Shown here: positions 33,906-41,652 of the stretch, one piece after another | Numbering within the stretch: the stretch's first letter is position 1 | Layout of the letters: each line of letters begins with the position of its first letter | Notes under the pieces: model-generated | The model's database searches: none | The model's input: only the letters and a program-made list of their open reading frames with translations | Told to the model about the DNA's origin: nothing | Made by a program: the position numbers and the translations under genes | Assembly: GCA_021771815.1 (NCBI GenBank) | Contig: JAETOE010000029.1 | Span: 1-46,826, forward strand | Length of the DNA stretch: 46,826 nucleotides | Source: Roseburia hominis | Lineage (GTDB): Bacteria; Bacillota; Clostridia; Lachnospirales; Lachnospiraceae | Direction of reading: 5' to 3'

Positions 33906-34361
33906 ATGAAGAAAAAAACAATCAAAATGGGTTTACTGGGAATCCCGATTGGTATTGCAATCAGTTATATAATTACAATATTAATTTCACTCGGCTGGGG
34001 GAACGGCGAATACTATCCGTGTGTTCCGGAATTGGTCGGGAGCACAGGGAGTGAAATCAATGCAGTCATCATCCAGACGGCGTTAAGCGCACTGATCGGC
34101 GCGGTATACGGCGCAGCCTCGGTCATATGGGGAATCGAGGAATGGAGCCTTGCAAAACAGACGGTCGTCTGCTTTTTGATCTACTCTGTTTCCATGCTCC
34201 CGACCGCATACATTGCGAACTGGATGGAACACAGCATTTCGGGCGTGCTCTGTTATTTCGGAATTTTCTGCGCTATTTTCATATTTATATGGGCGTCGCA
34301 GTATCTCGGATGGAAATACAGGATAAAAAAAATAAATCAAAAGATATCTCTTGACAAATGA
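33906..34361 (+). CDS. DUF3021-family membrane protein
   Basis: A 151-residue protein with four predicted membrane helices and short loops, starting KMGLLGIPIGIAISYIITILISL. DUF3021 proteins are commonly encoded beside LytTR regulators and are thought to inhibit or sense for them. AAAAAAGGAGG precedes the start. The stop lies within the promoter of cysK, so the metabolic unit begins at once. Confidence 0.85.
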   Translation: MKKKTIKMGLLGIPIGIAISYIITILISLGWGNGEYYPCVPELVGSTGSEINAVIIQTALSALIGAVYGAASVIWGIEEWSLAKQTVVCFLIYSVSMLPTAYIANWMEHSISGVLCYFGIFCAIFIFIWASQYLGWKYRIKKINQKISLDK

Positions 34362-34379
34362 TAGACAGAGTCCTATAAT
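34351..34379 (+). promoter_or_regulatory. Consensus promoter of cysK
   Basis: TTGACA (34351-34356), 17 bases, TATAAT (34374-34379): a perfect consensus overlapping the DUF3021 stop. About 10-30 bases on, ACCCACTAAACAGGT (34393-34407) is a weak dyad resembling Rrf2-type (CymR/IscR) sites, which would suit sulfur control; this second part is tentative. Confidence 0.8.
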
Positions 34380-34529
34380 CGATTCAAATAAAACCCACTA
34401 AACAGGTATGAAAACTATGAATACAAAAAAGGAATGATAAAAGCGGGAATAAACATAGGAAAATTGTATGAAATAGGGATAACTGTTTGGAACAGGTGCA
34501 AAATGGAATGGATATAGGAGGAAACTATC

Positions 34530-35468
34530 ATGGGTAAGATTGCAGAGAGTTCGTTGGAGTTGATTGGAAGCACGCCGTTATTGAAATTGAACCGTTACGC
34601 GAAGGCGGCGGGAGTGACGGATGCGACTATACTTGCAAAGCTGGAGTACTTAAATCCGGCAGGGTCGGTCAAGGACCGTATTGCGCTGGCGATGATTGAG
34701 GACGCGGAGAAGAAGGGCGTTTTAAAGCCGGGTGCGACGATTATCGAGCCGACTTCGGGCAATACCGGAATCGGTCTTGCGGCGGTTGCGGCAGCGAAAG
34801 GCTATCGCGCGATTCTGACCCTGCCGGATACGATGAGTGTGGAGCGCAGAAATCTTCTTGCCGCATACGGCGCCGAATTGGTGCTTACCGAGGGTGCGAA
34901 GGGTATGAAGGGCGCGATTGAAAAGGCGGAAGAATTAAAGGAAGCGACGCCGGGGGCTGTGATCCTGGGACAGTTTATCAATCCGGCGAATCCGGCGGTG
35001 CATCGTGCGACGACCGGACCGGAGATCTGGGAGCAGACCGATGGAAAGGTGGATATTTTTGTGGCGGGCGTCGGCACAGGCGGAACAATTACGGGAGTAG
35101 GAGAATATTTGAAAGAGCAGAATCCGAATGTGAAGATCGTGGCGGTAGAGCCTGCCGGAAGCCCGGTACTGTCGAAGGGAACACCGGGAGCGCACAAGAT
35201 TCAGGGAATCGGCGCAGGGTTCGTGCCGGATGTGCTGAACACGAAAGTGTACGATGAGGTTATTGCGGTTGAGAATGAGGATGCGTTCGCGGAAGGCAGG
35301 GCGTTTGCAGGAAGCGAGGGCATTTTGGTCGGTATTTCATCCGGTGCGGCGCTTAAGGCGGCAGCTGTTCTTGCAGCAAGACCGGAGAATAAGGGCAAGA
35401 CGATCGTTGTGCTGCTGCCGGATTCCGGCGACAGATACCTCTCCACGGCGCTATTTGCGAAGAACTAG
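34530..35468 (+). CDS. cysK: Cysteine synthase A (O-acetylserine sulfhydrylase)
   Basis: The enzyme makes cysteine from O-acetylserine and sulfide with pyridoxal phosphate. It is 312 residues, typical. Lys48 in [10 protein letters not shown] is the cofactor lysine; [10 protein letters not shown] binds the substrate carboxylate; GTGGTITG binds the phosphate; SSGAAL is near the C terminus. The start follows ATAGGAGGAAACT. It has its own consensus promoter and a 168-base leader. No cysE lies next to it. It precedes genes for NAD synthesis and sulfur-dependent tRNA modification. Confidence 0.96.
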   Translation: MGKIAESSLELIGSTPLLKLNRYAKAAGVTDATILAKLEYLNPAGSVKDRIALAMIEDAEKKGVLKPGATIIEPTSGNTGIGLAAVAAAKGYRAILTLPDTMSVERRNLLAAYGAELVLTEGAKGMKGAIEKAEELKEATPGAVILGQFINPANPAVHRATTGPEIWEQTDGKVDIFVAGVGTGGTITGVGEYLKEQNPNVKIVAVEPAGSPVLSKGTPGAHKIQGIGAGFVPDVLNTKVYDEVIAVENEDAFAEGRAFAGSEGILVGISSGAALKAAAVLAARPENKGKTIVVLLPDSGDRYLSTALFAKN

Positions 35469-35478
35469 GGTAAAATGC

Positions 35479-35506
35479 TGGACATTTCTCCAAAACGTGA
35501 TATGAT
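35479..35506 (+). promoter_or_regulatory. Probable promoter of nadA
   Basis: TGGACA (35479-35484), 16 bases, TATGAT (35501-35506), just after the cysK stop. Confidence 0.55.
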
Positions 35507-35562
35507 GATAAAGATACGTGCGCGTAGGAAATGCGCAAAGATATTACAGAACGGAGAACGAG

Positions 35563-36492
35563 ATGGAAGCAGAGAGAGCGAAGAGGATCAAGGAACTTCA
35601 GAAGGAAAAGGACGTCGTCATTCTTGCACACTATTATGTGGACGGTGAAGTGCAGGAAATTGCAGATTATGTCGGCGATTCTTTCTATCTGAGCAAAGTT
35701 GCAACGAAGGTGCCGCAGCGGAACATCCTGTTTGCAGGCGTTACCTTTATGGGCGAGAGCGCGAAGATTTTAAATCCGGAGAAAACGGTCGTGATGGCGG
35801 ATGAGAGCGCGGATTGTCCGATGGCGCATATGGTCACGCCGGAGCGGATCGCTGAAGTCCGCGCAGAGCACGATGATCTGGCGGTGGTTTGTTATGTAAA
35901 CTCGACGGCGGAGATCAAGGCTGTGTCTGATGTCTGTGTGACCTCCTCGAATGCGGTGAGGGTCGTGAAGAATATTCCGCAGAAAAATATCTTTTTCGTT
36001 CCTGATAATAACCTTGGAAGATACGTGGCGGAAATGGTTCCGGAGAAGAATTTCATTTTCCATGACGGTTTCTGCCATGTGCATAAAAGTATTCTCGCTG
36101 CGGAGCTTCGCGCGGCAAAAGAGGCGCAGCCGGACGCGCTGGTGCTGACGCACCCGGAGTGCACGCAGGATGTGGTAGAGATGTCTGATTTCGTGGGAAG
36201 CACATCCGAGATCATTGATTTTGCGACGGAGAGCGATGCGAAGAAGTTCATTATCTGCACGGAGATGGGCGTATTCTTTGAACTGCAGCAGAAGAACCCG
36301 GAGAAGAAGTTTTACTCCGTGGGGCACAGACAGTTCTGCCCGAATATGAAGAAGGTCACGATTGACAAGGTAGAGGCAGTATTGAACCGGCTCACGGCAG
36401 ACGGCAAGGGCGTGGATGACATTGTGCTCTCCGATGAGATCATTGAGCGGGCGGGAATCCCCCTGCAGCGGATGCTTGAGCTTGCGGAGTAG
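35563..36492 (+). CDS. nadA: Quinolinate synthase A
   Basis: A [4Fe-4S] enzyme condensing iminoaspartate and dihydroxyacetone phosphate to quinolinate, for NAD. It is 309 residues from the ATG at 35563, preferred over an in-frame GTG at 35518 because GGAG lies 6 bases before it. Three cluster cysteines are seen in SADCPMAH, HPECTQD and RQFCPNM. LAHYYVDGEVQEIAD and GSTSEIID are substrate-site motifs. The nadB and nadC genes that usually follow are absent; instead tcdA comes next. Confidence 0.95.
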   Translation: MEAERAKRIKELQKEKDVVILAHYYVDGEVQEIADYVGDSFYLSKVATKVPQRNILFAGVTFMGESAKILNPEKTVVMADESADCPMAHMVTPERIAEVRAEHDDLAVVCYVNSTAEIKAVSDVCVTSSNAVRVVKNIPQKNIFFVPDNNLGRYVAEMVPEKNFIFHDGFCHVHKSILAAELRAAKEAQPDALVLTHPECTQDVVEMSDFVGSTSEIIDFATESDAKKFIICTEMGVFFELQQKNPEKKFYSVGHRQFCPNMKKVTIDKVEAVLNRLTADGKGVDDIVLSDEIIERAGIPLQRMLELAE

Positions 36493-36539
36493 GAATATTG
36501 CACTGCAGTAAAGTGTAAAGGCTGTTTATCAGATAAATA

Positions 36540-36600
36540 GAACTAAAGTTCATATAGAACTAAAGTTCATATAGAACTAAAGTTCATAGAACTTTAGTTC
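36540..36600 (+). repeat. Four tandem GAACT-WW-AGTTC palindromes before tcdA
   Basis: Palindromes GAACTAAAGTTC at 36540-36551, 36557-36568 and 36574-36585, and its reverse complement GAACTTTAGTTC at 36589-36600, spaced 17, 17 and 15 bp. The third and fourth units can also fold into a 12-bp hairpin with a 3-base loop. Only 13 bases separate the array from the tcdA start. This is either a multi-site operator or a structured leader. Confidence 0.8.
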
Positions 36601-36613
36601 ATTAGGAGAATCT

Positions 36614-37378
36614 ATGTTAAATCAATTTTCCAGAACAGAATTACTATTAGGAAAAGAAGCAATGGAGCGGCTCTCGCGTGCGAGGGTCGCTGTTTTTGGC
36701 GTGGGGGGCGTCGGCGGCTATGCGGTGGAAGCGCTTGTGCGCAGCGGCGTCGGTGCGATCGACCTGATCGATGACGATAAGGTGTGCCTAACGAATCTCA
36801 ACCGGCAGATTATTGCGACAAGAAGCAGTGTTGGGAAATACAAGGTGGATGTGATGCGCGACCGCATTGCGGACATCAATCCGGCGTGTCAGGTGACGGT
36901 GCACAAGTGCTTTTATCTGCCCGAGACGCAGGAGCAGTTTGATTTTCATGCGTACGATTATGTTATCGACGCAGTCGATACGGTAACGGCGAAAATCGGG
37001 CTTGTGATGCAGGCAAAGGAAGCGGGAACCCCTGTCATCAGCAGCATGGGCGCGGGAAATAAGCTTGATCCGGCGGCATTTGAGGTCGCGGATATCTATA
37101 AGACCTCGGTCTGCCCACTTGCGCGTGTTATGCGGCGAGAGTTAAAAAAGCGCGGCGTGAAAAAACTGAAGGTCGTCTACTCGAAGGAAGAACCCATAAA
37201 GCCGCTTGAGGATGAGGAGAGCAGTTGTCGGACAAATTGTATCTGTCCGCCGGGGGCAGAGCGTAAATGTACCGAGCGGCGTGCAATTCCGGGTTCCACG
37301 GCGTTCGTGCCGTCCGTGGCGGGACTGCTGATCGCGTCCGAGGTCGTTAAGGATTTAACGGCGGGGACAACGCGGTAA
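36614..37378 (+). CDS. tcdA: tRNA threonylcarbamoyladenosine dehydratase (TcdA/CsdL)
   Basis: An E1-like enzyme that uses ATP to cyclise t6A37 of tRNA to ct6A. It is 254 residues: ATP loop VFGVGGVGGYAVEALVRSGVG, DDDKVCLTNLNRQ, DAVDTVTAKI, SMGAGNKLDP and the CICPPGAERK stretch with Cys. This is the ThiF/MoeB fold of the TcdA branch, without a partner ubiquitin-like protein nearby. The gene follows a palindrome array and is followed 30 bases on by a rhodanese-TtcA fusion, so both concern tRNA modification. Confidence 0.92.
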   Translation: MLNQFSRTELLLGKEAMERLSRARVAVFGVGGVGGYAVEALVRSGVGAIDLIDDDKVCLTNLNRQIIATRSSVGKYKVDVMRDRIADINPACQVTVHKCFYLPETQEQFDFHAYDYVIDAVDTVTAKIGLVMQAKEAGTPVISSMGAGNKLDPAAFEVADIYKTSVCPLARVMRRELKKRGVKKLKVVYSKEEPIKPLEDEESSCRTNCICPPGAERKCTERRAIPGSTAFVPSVAGLLIASEVVKDLTAGTTR

Positions 37379-37408
37379 TGAAAGTGTCAGAAAGCAGAAG
37401 GAGCGATT

Positions 37409-38581
37409 ATGTATCAGCGAACCATTGAGCAAATGGAACAGGATTTGCGACAGAAAATCATTATTGATATCCGAAAGGAAGCCGACTACAGAAAAGAGAC
37501 TTATCCGGGGGCAAGAAATATTTACGGGGAAGAGTTCGGGAGATATTTGGAGAGATTGCCGAAGGATCAGCCGATTTATCTGATTTGCTATACCGGAGAG
37601 AACAGTTTAGCGCTGGCGCAGGAGATCGGCGCGCAGGGCTACGAGATCTACAGCGTGGAGGGCGGCTATCGTGAGTATTTAAAGCGGAGCCTGCTCGCAT
37701 CCATGCGAAAGGGCGAGGAACCGGGCGGCAGGAAGGAACAGGAAGACCGCTGCAAGGAGATCGAACGCAGTATCGTTAAGAAGTTCCGCAAGGATATCTG
37801 GCGCAAATTCACCAAGGCAATCAATGAATACGAATTGATTTCCGATGGGGACAAGATTGCAGTCTGCATTTCAGGCGGCAAGGATTCGATGCTGATGGCG
37901 AAGCTCTTTCAGGAACTGGAGCGCCACGGGAAGAAAAATTTCGAGGTCGTGTACCTCGTGATGAACCCCGGTTACAATGAGCTGAACTTTCAGATGATCT
38001 GCAATAATGCGAAGATTTTAAACGTTCCGATTACGGTATTCGAGTCGGAAATCTTTGACATCGTGGCGGGGGAGGAGGATTCCCCGTGCTATCTCTGCGC
38101 GCGGATGCGCAGAGGCTATCTCTACAGCAAGGCGAAGGAGCTTGGCTGCAACAAGATCGCGCTTGGCCATCATTTCGACGATGTGATTGAGACGATCCTT
38201 ATGGGAATGCTCTATGGTGCGCAGGTACAGACGATGATGCCGAAACTTCACAGCACCAATTTCCCGGGGATGGAACTGATCCGTCCGCTCTATCTCGTCC
38301 GGGAGGAGGCTATCATTCACTGGATGAATTACAACGATCTGCATTTTATTCAATGCGCCTGCCGTTTCACGGAGCAGTGCCAGGCCTGTGGAGGCGGTTC
38401 GGACGAAAACGGTGAGAAAGGCTCGAAGCGCGCAGAGGTCAAGGAACTGATCCGGGAGCTTCGGAAGAAAAATCCGTATATTGAGATGAACATTTTCCGA
38501 AGCGTCGAGAACGTCAACCTTAATACGGTAATCGGTTATAAAAAGGATGGGGAGCGCCATCATTTTCTGGACAATTACTAG
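37409..38581 (+). CDS. Rhodanese - TtcA (PP-loop tRNA thiolase) fusion
   Basis: A 390-residue two-domain protein. Residues 1-100 form a rhodanese with active Cys60 in LICYTGENS. Residues 120-390 are TtcA-like: PP-loop SGGKDS (155-160), CYLC (Cys227, Cys230) and CRFTEQCQAC cysteines near 318-327. TtcA makes 2-thiocytidine at tRNA position 32 using an Fe-S cluster; ThiI-like enzymes use a rhodanese to supply persulfide. The fusion therefore probably passes sulfur from Cys60 to the thiolation site. Separate TtcA proteins are usual, so this is a less common architecture. The CxxC and CxxC pairs match TtcA spacing loosely. Confidence 0.85.
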   Translation: MYQRTIEQMEQDLRQKIIIDIRKEADYRKETYPGARNIYGEEFGRYLERLPKDQPIYLICYTGENSLALAQEIGAQGYEIYSVEGGYREYLKRSLLASMRKGEEPGGRKEQEDRCKEIERSIVKKFRKDIWRKFTKAINEYELISDGDKIAVCISGGKDSMLMAKLFQELERHGKKNFEVVYLVMNPGYNELNFQMICNNAKILNVPITVFESEIFDIVAGEEDSPCYLCARMRRGYLYSKAKELGCNKIALGHHFDDVIETILMGMLYGAQVQTMMPKLHSTNFPGMELIRPLYLVREEAIIHWMNYNDLHFIQCACRFTEQCQACGGGSDENGEKGSKRAEVKELIRELRKKNPYIEMNIFRSVENVNLNTVIGYKKDGERHHFLDNY

Positions 38582-38594
38582 AGTGCATTTTTAT

Positions 38595-38606
38595 CCCCCA
38601 TGGGGG
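38595..38606 (+). promoter_or_regulatory. CCCCCATGGGGG palindrome upstream of the cbiM promoter
   Basis: A perfect 12-bp palindrome flanked by TTAT and CTTG, directly before the -35 of the cbiM promoter. G/C-tract dyads of this sort resemble CsoR/RcnR-type nickel/cobalt repressor operators. The binding protein is not in the window. Confidence 0.5.
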
Positions 38607-38607
38607 C

Positions 38608-38636
38608 TTGTGGACATACCAGAACTCTGATAGACT
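38608..38636 (+). promoter_or_regulatory. Probable promoter of cbiM-cbiQ-cbiO
   Basis: TTGTGG (38608-38613), 17 bases, TAGACT (38631-38636). The remaining 34 bases to the gene are too short for a cobalamin or NiCo riboswitch, so control by a repressor is more likely. Confidence 0.5.
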
Positions 38637-38669
38637 TATCACAGATAAAACGTAAGGAGGAGTTTTGCT

Positions 38670-39659
38670 ATGCATATGGCAGATGCATTGGTTGCACCAG
38701 TGGTAGCGGCGACAATGTATCTCGCGTCGGGAACGGCGGGAGGATATTCGATCCGGCGGGTGCGCATGGAAGAGGATGCAAAGAAAGTACCGCTGATGGG
38801 TGTTATGGGGGCGTTTGTTTTCGCGGCGCAGATGATTAACTTTACAATACCGGGAACCGGATCTTCGGGGCATCTGTGCGGAGGAATGCTGCTCTCGGCG
38901 CTGCTTGGACCGTGCGCCGGATTTCTTACAATGATCGGCGTGCTGTTGATTCAATGTTTGCTGTTCGCGGACGGAGGTCTGCTCGCGCTGGGCTGCAACG
39001 TATGGAACATGGCGTTTTACGGATGCTTTATCGGAGCGCTTCTGATCTGGCGTCCGATCATGAAAAAGGGCGCGACGAAAGGGAAAATCGTGTTCGCATC
39101 CGTGTTGGGCAGTGTGCTGACCTTGCAGCTCGGAGCGTTTTCCGTGACACTGGAGACCTTGGCGTCTGGGATCACGGAGCTTCCGTTCGGCGTGTTTGCG
39201 GCGACGATGCAGCCGATTCACCTGGCGATCGGTACGGTGGAAGGACTGATTACGGCGGCGGTGCTCGTGTTCGTGCATGAGGCAAGGCCGGAGCTTTTGT
39301 GGGGCGTCGGCGAGACGGACTTGGAGGGAAAGCTCACATTTCGCAGCACGTTGACGGTATTGGCGGTTGGAGCGGCGGTAATCGGCGGCGTGCTGTCCCT
39401 ATTCGCATCCGCATTTCCGGACGGACTGGAGTGGTCGATGGAGAAGGTCGCGGGAACGGCGGAACTTAAGAGCGCCGGAGGCGTCTATGATCTGGCGGCA
39501 GCGGTGCAGGAGAGGACGGCGCTGCTGCCGGACTATGCGTTCAAGGGATCAGAAAGTGCGGCGGGAACTTCATTTTCCGGTATTGTGGGAGCGCTTGTGG
39601 TGATTGGCGTCTGCATTGTATGCTGTCGGCTGTTCCGTTTTTTTAAGAAGCAGCGATAG
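38670..39659 (+). CDS. cbiM: Cobalt/nickel ECF transporter substrate component, CbiM with CbiN/NikN-like tail
   Basis: A 329-residue membrane protein. The start MHMADAL keeps the N-terminal Met-His that binds the metal in CbiM/NikM; later His residues include those in GHLCGG and QPIHLAIG. Helices fill residues 1-215. A segment from about 225 on, with FPDGLEWSMEKVAG and a further helix near the C terminus, matches the CbiN/NikN type fused on. Whether cobalt or nickel is carried cannot be settled from sequence; genes for cobalamin or urease are absent. GGAGGAG precedes the start. Confidence 0.88.
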   Translation: MHMADALVAPVVAATMYLASGTAGGYSIRRVRMEEDAKKVPLMGVMGAFVFAAQMINFTIPGTGSSGHLCGGMLLSALLGPCAGFLTMIGVLLIQCLLFADGGLLALGCNVWNMAFYGCFIGALLIWRPIMKKGATKGKIVFASVLGSVLTLQLGAFSVTLETLASGITELPFGVFAATMQPIHLAIGTVEGLITAAVLVFVHEARPELLWGVGETDLEGKLTFRSTLTVLAVGAAVIGGVLSLFASAFPDGLEWSMEKVAGTAELKSAGGVYDLAAAVQERTALLPDYAFKGSESAAGTSFSGIVGALVVIGVCIVCCRLFRFFKKQR

Positions 39660-39668
39660 GACTATAAA

Positions 39669-40502
39669 TTGGCAGATATAGAAAGGTGCTTGCGGGACAG
39701 TATGAAGCAATTTAGTCAGGCGGTTCATGAGATCCAGACGATGGATTCCATGGCGGGAAGAGACCAGTGGGTGAACAGACTTCATCCGCTGGTAAAATTA
39801 TTTATAACCGTATTTTATATTGCGACGGTGGTATCCTTTCCACGTTACGAGCCGGTGGGGATACTTGGTATGTGCATTTATCCGATCCTGCTGTTCTCGG
39901 CGGCGGAACTGTCGTTCCGTGAGGCGCTCTATCGCCTGCGTATCGTTCTTCCGGTGGTCTGCGCGGTAGGCATCTGGAATCCGCTGTTCGACCGCACGGC
40001 GTATATACAGGCAGGAAATTTCACGGTGACAGGCGGGATGGTGTCTATGCTGACGCTGATTGCGAAGGGGATATTTACCGTGCTTGCGGCGTATCTTCTA
40101 ATAGCGACGACGAGTATAGAGGAAATCTGTTACGTGCTTCGGCTGCTGCATGTTCCGAAGCTTCTGGTGACGCAGATTCTTTTGAGCTACCGTTATATCA
40201 CAGTGCTTCTCGCCGAGGCGGAGCGCATGAGTCAGGCTTACGCGCTCCGCGCGCCCGGACAGAAGGGAATTCACTATAAGGCATGGGGAAGCTTTCTTGG
40301 CGGGCTTTTGCTGCGGAGCATGGACAGGGCGCAGGAACTGTATGAGAGTATGTGCGTGCGCGGCTACCGGGGTGAATTTTATTACGGGAACAGACAGAGG
40401 GTCAGGGCGGCGGATATCGCGTATCTTTTGGTTGCGGCGGCGGGAATGCTTTTGTTTCGCCTTGTTCCGGTATTTGAACTGGTCGGCAGCTTGTTTGTGT
40501 AG
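39669..40502 (+). CDS. cbiQ: ECF transporter transmembrane component CbiQ/EcfT
   Basis: A 277-residue membrane protein with five to six helices. HPLVKLFITVFYIATVVSF is the family start; AYALRAPG (ARG-type coupling helix) and YESMCVRGYRG are the two signature coupling segments that contact the ATPase. The start is uncertain: a TTG at 39669 or an ATG at 39702; neither has a strong ribosome site. It sits between cbiM and cbiO, 9 bases after the former. Confidence 0.88.
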   Translation: MADIERCLRDSMKQFSQAVHEIQTMDSMAGRDQWVNRLHPLVKLFITVFYIATVVSFPRYEPVGILGMCIYPILLFSAAELSFREALYRLRIVLPVVCAVGIWNPLFDRTAYIQAGNFTVTGGMVSMLTLIAKGIFTVLAAYLLIATTSIEEICYVLRLLHVPKLLVTQILLSYRYITVLLAEAERMSQAYALRAPGQKGIHYKAWGSFLGGLLLRSMDRAQELYESMCVRGYRGEFYYGNRQRVRAADIAYLLVAAAGMLLFRLVPVFELVGSLFV

Positions 40503-40561
40503 CAAATTACATAGATTTACCGCTGGTAAATGCGTTAAGAAGTAAAATGTGTGAAGGGAAA

Positions 40562-41308
40562 ATGTCAATGAGTCACATAAATATAGATGTGGAAAATATA
40601 TCGTTTGCCTATGAGAAGGAGCGCTCCGTCCTGCAGAATATTACATTTCACGCGGAAAGTGCGGAGGCAGTCGGGCTCATTGGTGCGAACGGCGTCGGCA
40701 AATCGACGCTTCTAAAGCTTTTGGTCGGGCTGGTGCCTGATTTTTCCGGCAGCGTCCGTATTGGGGAGATTCCGTTGGAGAAAAAGACGCTTCCGCTGAT
40801 CCGGGAGAAGATCGGTTACGTATTTCAGGATTCGGACAGTCAGCTTTTTATGACAAATGTTTATGATGACGTGGCGTTTGCGCCGCGCAATTACGGTCTG
40901 CCTGAGGAAGAGGTGGCGGCGCGCACGGAGCAGGCGCTTGCGCAGACGCATACCGGGCATCTTAGGGACAGGCAGATCTACCGATTGTCCGGCGGGGAGA
41001 AGAAATTGGTGTCGATTGCGACGGTTCTTTCGATGATGCCCGATATTCTTCTGATGGATGAGCCGTCGGTTGCGCTTGATCCGAAGAACAGGCGTAACCT
41101 GATTCACATTTTAAACGAGTGCAAATACCTGAAAATTATTGCGTCACATGACCTTGATTTTATATGGGACACATGCAGCCGGGTACTCCTTATGGCGGAG
41201 GGCAGGATAATCCGTGACGGAAGACCGGATGAAATATTGACAGACGGGGCGCTGTTGGAACAGTATGGGCTGGAACTGCCGCTCTCTCTGTGCCGAAGGG
41301 ACAAATAG
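40562..41308 (+). CDS. cbiO: ECF transporter ATPase CbiO
   Basis: A 248-residue ABC ATPase. Walker A GANGVGKST, Q loop in YVFQDSDSQLF, signature LSGGEKK, Walker B ILLMDEPS and switch His in ASHDLDF. It drives metal uptake through the CbiM/CbiQ pair. The ATG at 40562 is chosen because GAAGGGAA is close upstream; an ATG at 40568 is possible and one at 40547 has no ribosome site. Only one ATPase gene is present, so the complex probably uses a homodimer. Confidence 0.92.
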   Translation: MSMSHINIDVENISFAYEKERSVLQNITFHAESAEAVGLIGANGVGKSTLLKLLVGLVPDFSGSVRIGEIPLEKKTLPLIREKIGYVFQDSDSQLFMTNVYDDVAFAPRNYGLPEEEVAARTEQALAQTHTGHLRDRQIYRLSGGEKKLVSIATVLSMMPDILLMDEPSVALDPKNRRNLIHILNECKYLKIIASHDLDFIWDTCSRVLLMAEGRIIRDGRPDEILTDGALLEQYGLELPLSLCRRDK

Positions 41309-41362
41309 GGAGAAGACGGCAAGCGGGCAGGCAGAAAGAAGCAAATGAATCGTTATAATGAA

Positions 41363-41395
41363 AAAGAATCCGGTAATTCACAGACCGGATTCTTT
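41363..41395 (+). terminator. Bidirectional terminator after cbiO
   Basis: AAAGAATCCGGT-N9-ACCGGATTCTTT, a perfect 12-bp stem with A and T flanks. It lies between the convergent cbiO and 41428 genes and can serve both. Confidence 0.8.
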
Positions 41396-41427
41396 GCGTT
41401 ATACATGAATATACGAGGTATAGTTGG

Positions 41428-41580
41428 TTAAAATACAATCTTAGACCGATTCTTTAATAATCTGGCGCCGCTTACGATCAGAAGAATTCCGGCGGCAATA
41501 CCGCCTGCCAGAACGCAGATTCCAACGGCAAGACTTGCTGCGCCCGAAGAGCCCATTGTTTTATATACTTTTTCGTCCAT
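41428..41580 (-). CDS. 50-residue one-TM micro-protein
   Basis: A protein of 50 residues starting MDEKVYKTMGSSGA, then one Gly/Ala-rich helix (about 15-42) ending LLKNRSKIVF. The start at 41580 is supported by AAGGAGG 8 bases upstream. From memory, similar micro-proteins occur in Lachnospiraceae, but none has a known role. It is probably membrane-anchored with the basic end inside. Confidence 0.75.
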   Translation of the reverse strand: MDEKVYKTMGSSGAASLAVGICVLAGGIAAGILLIVSGARLLKNRSKIVF

Positions 41581-41652
41581 AAAAACAACCTCCTTTTGAT
41601 GATAGTATTCTAGCATTATCTGCAGGAATATACAAATACAGAATAAAAAATA

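Noticed and set aside
34362-34529. T-box or SAM riboswitch before cysK
   Set aside because: The leader lacks a T-box sequence, a terminator hairpin and SAM-riboswitch conserved blocks; only a weak Rrf2-like dyad is seen.
38582-38669. Cobalamin or NiCo riboswitch before cbiM
   Set aside because: The region is 88 bases, much of it promoter, with no B12 box or NiCo core.
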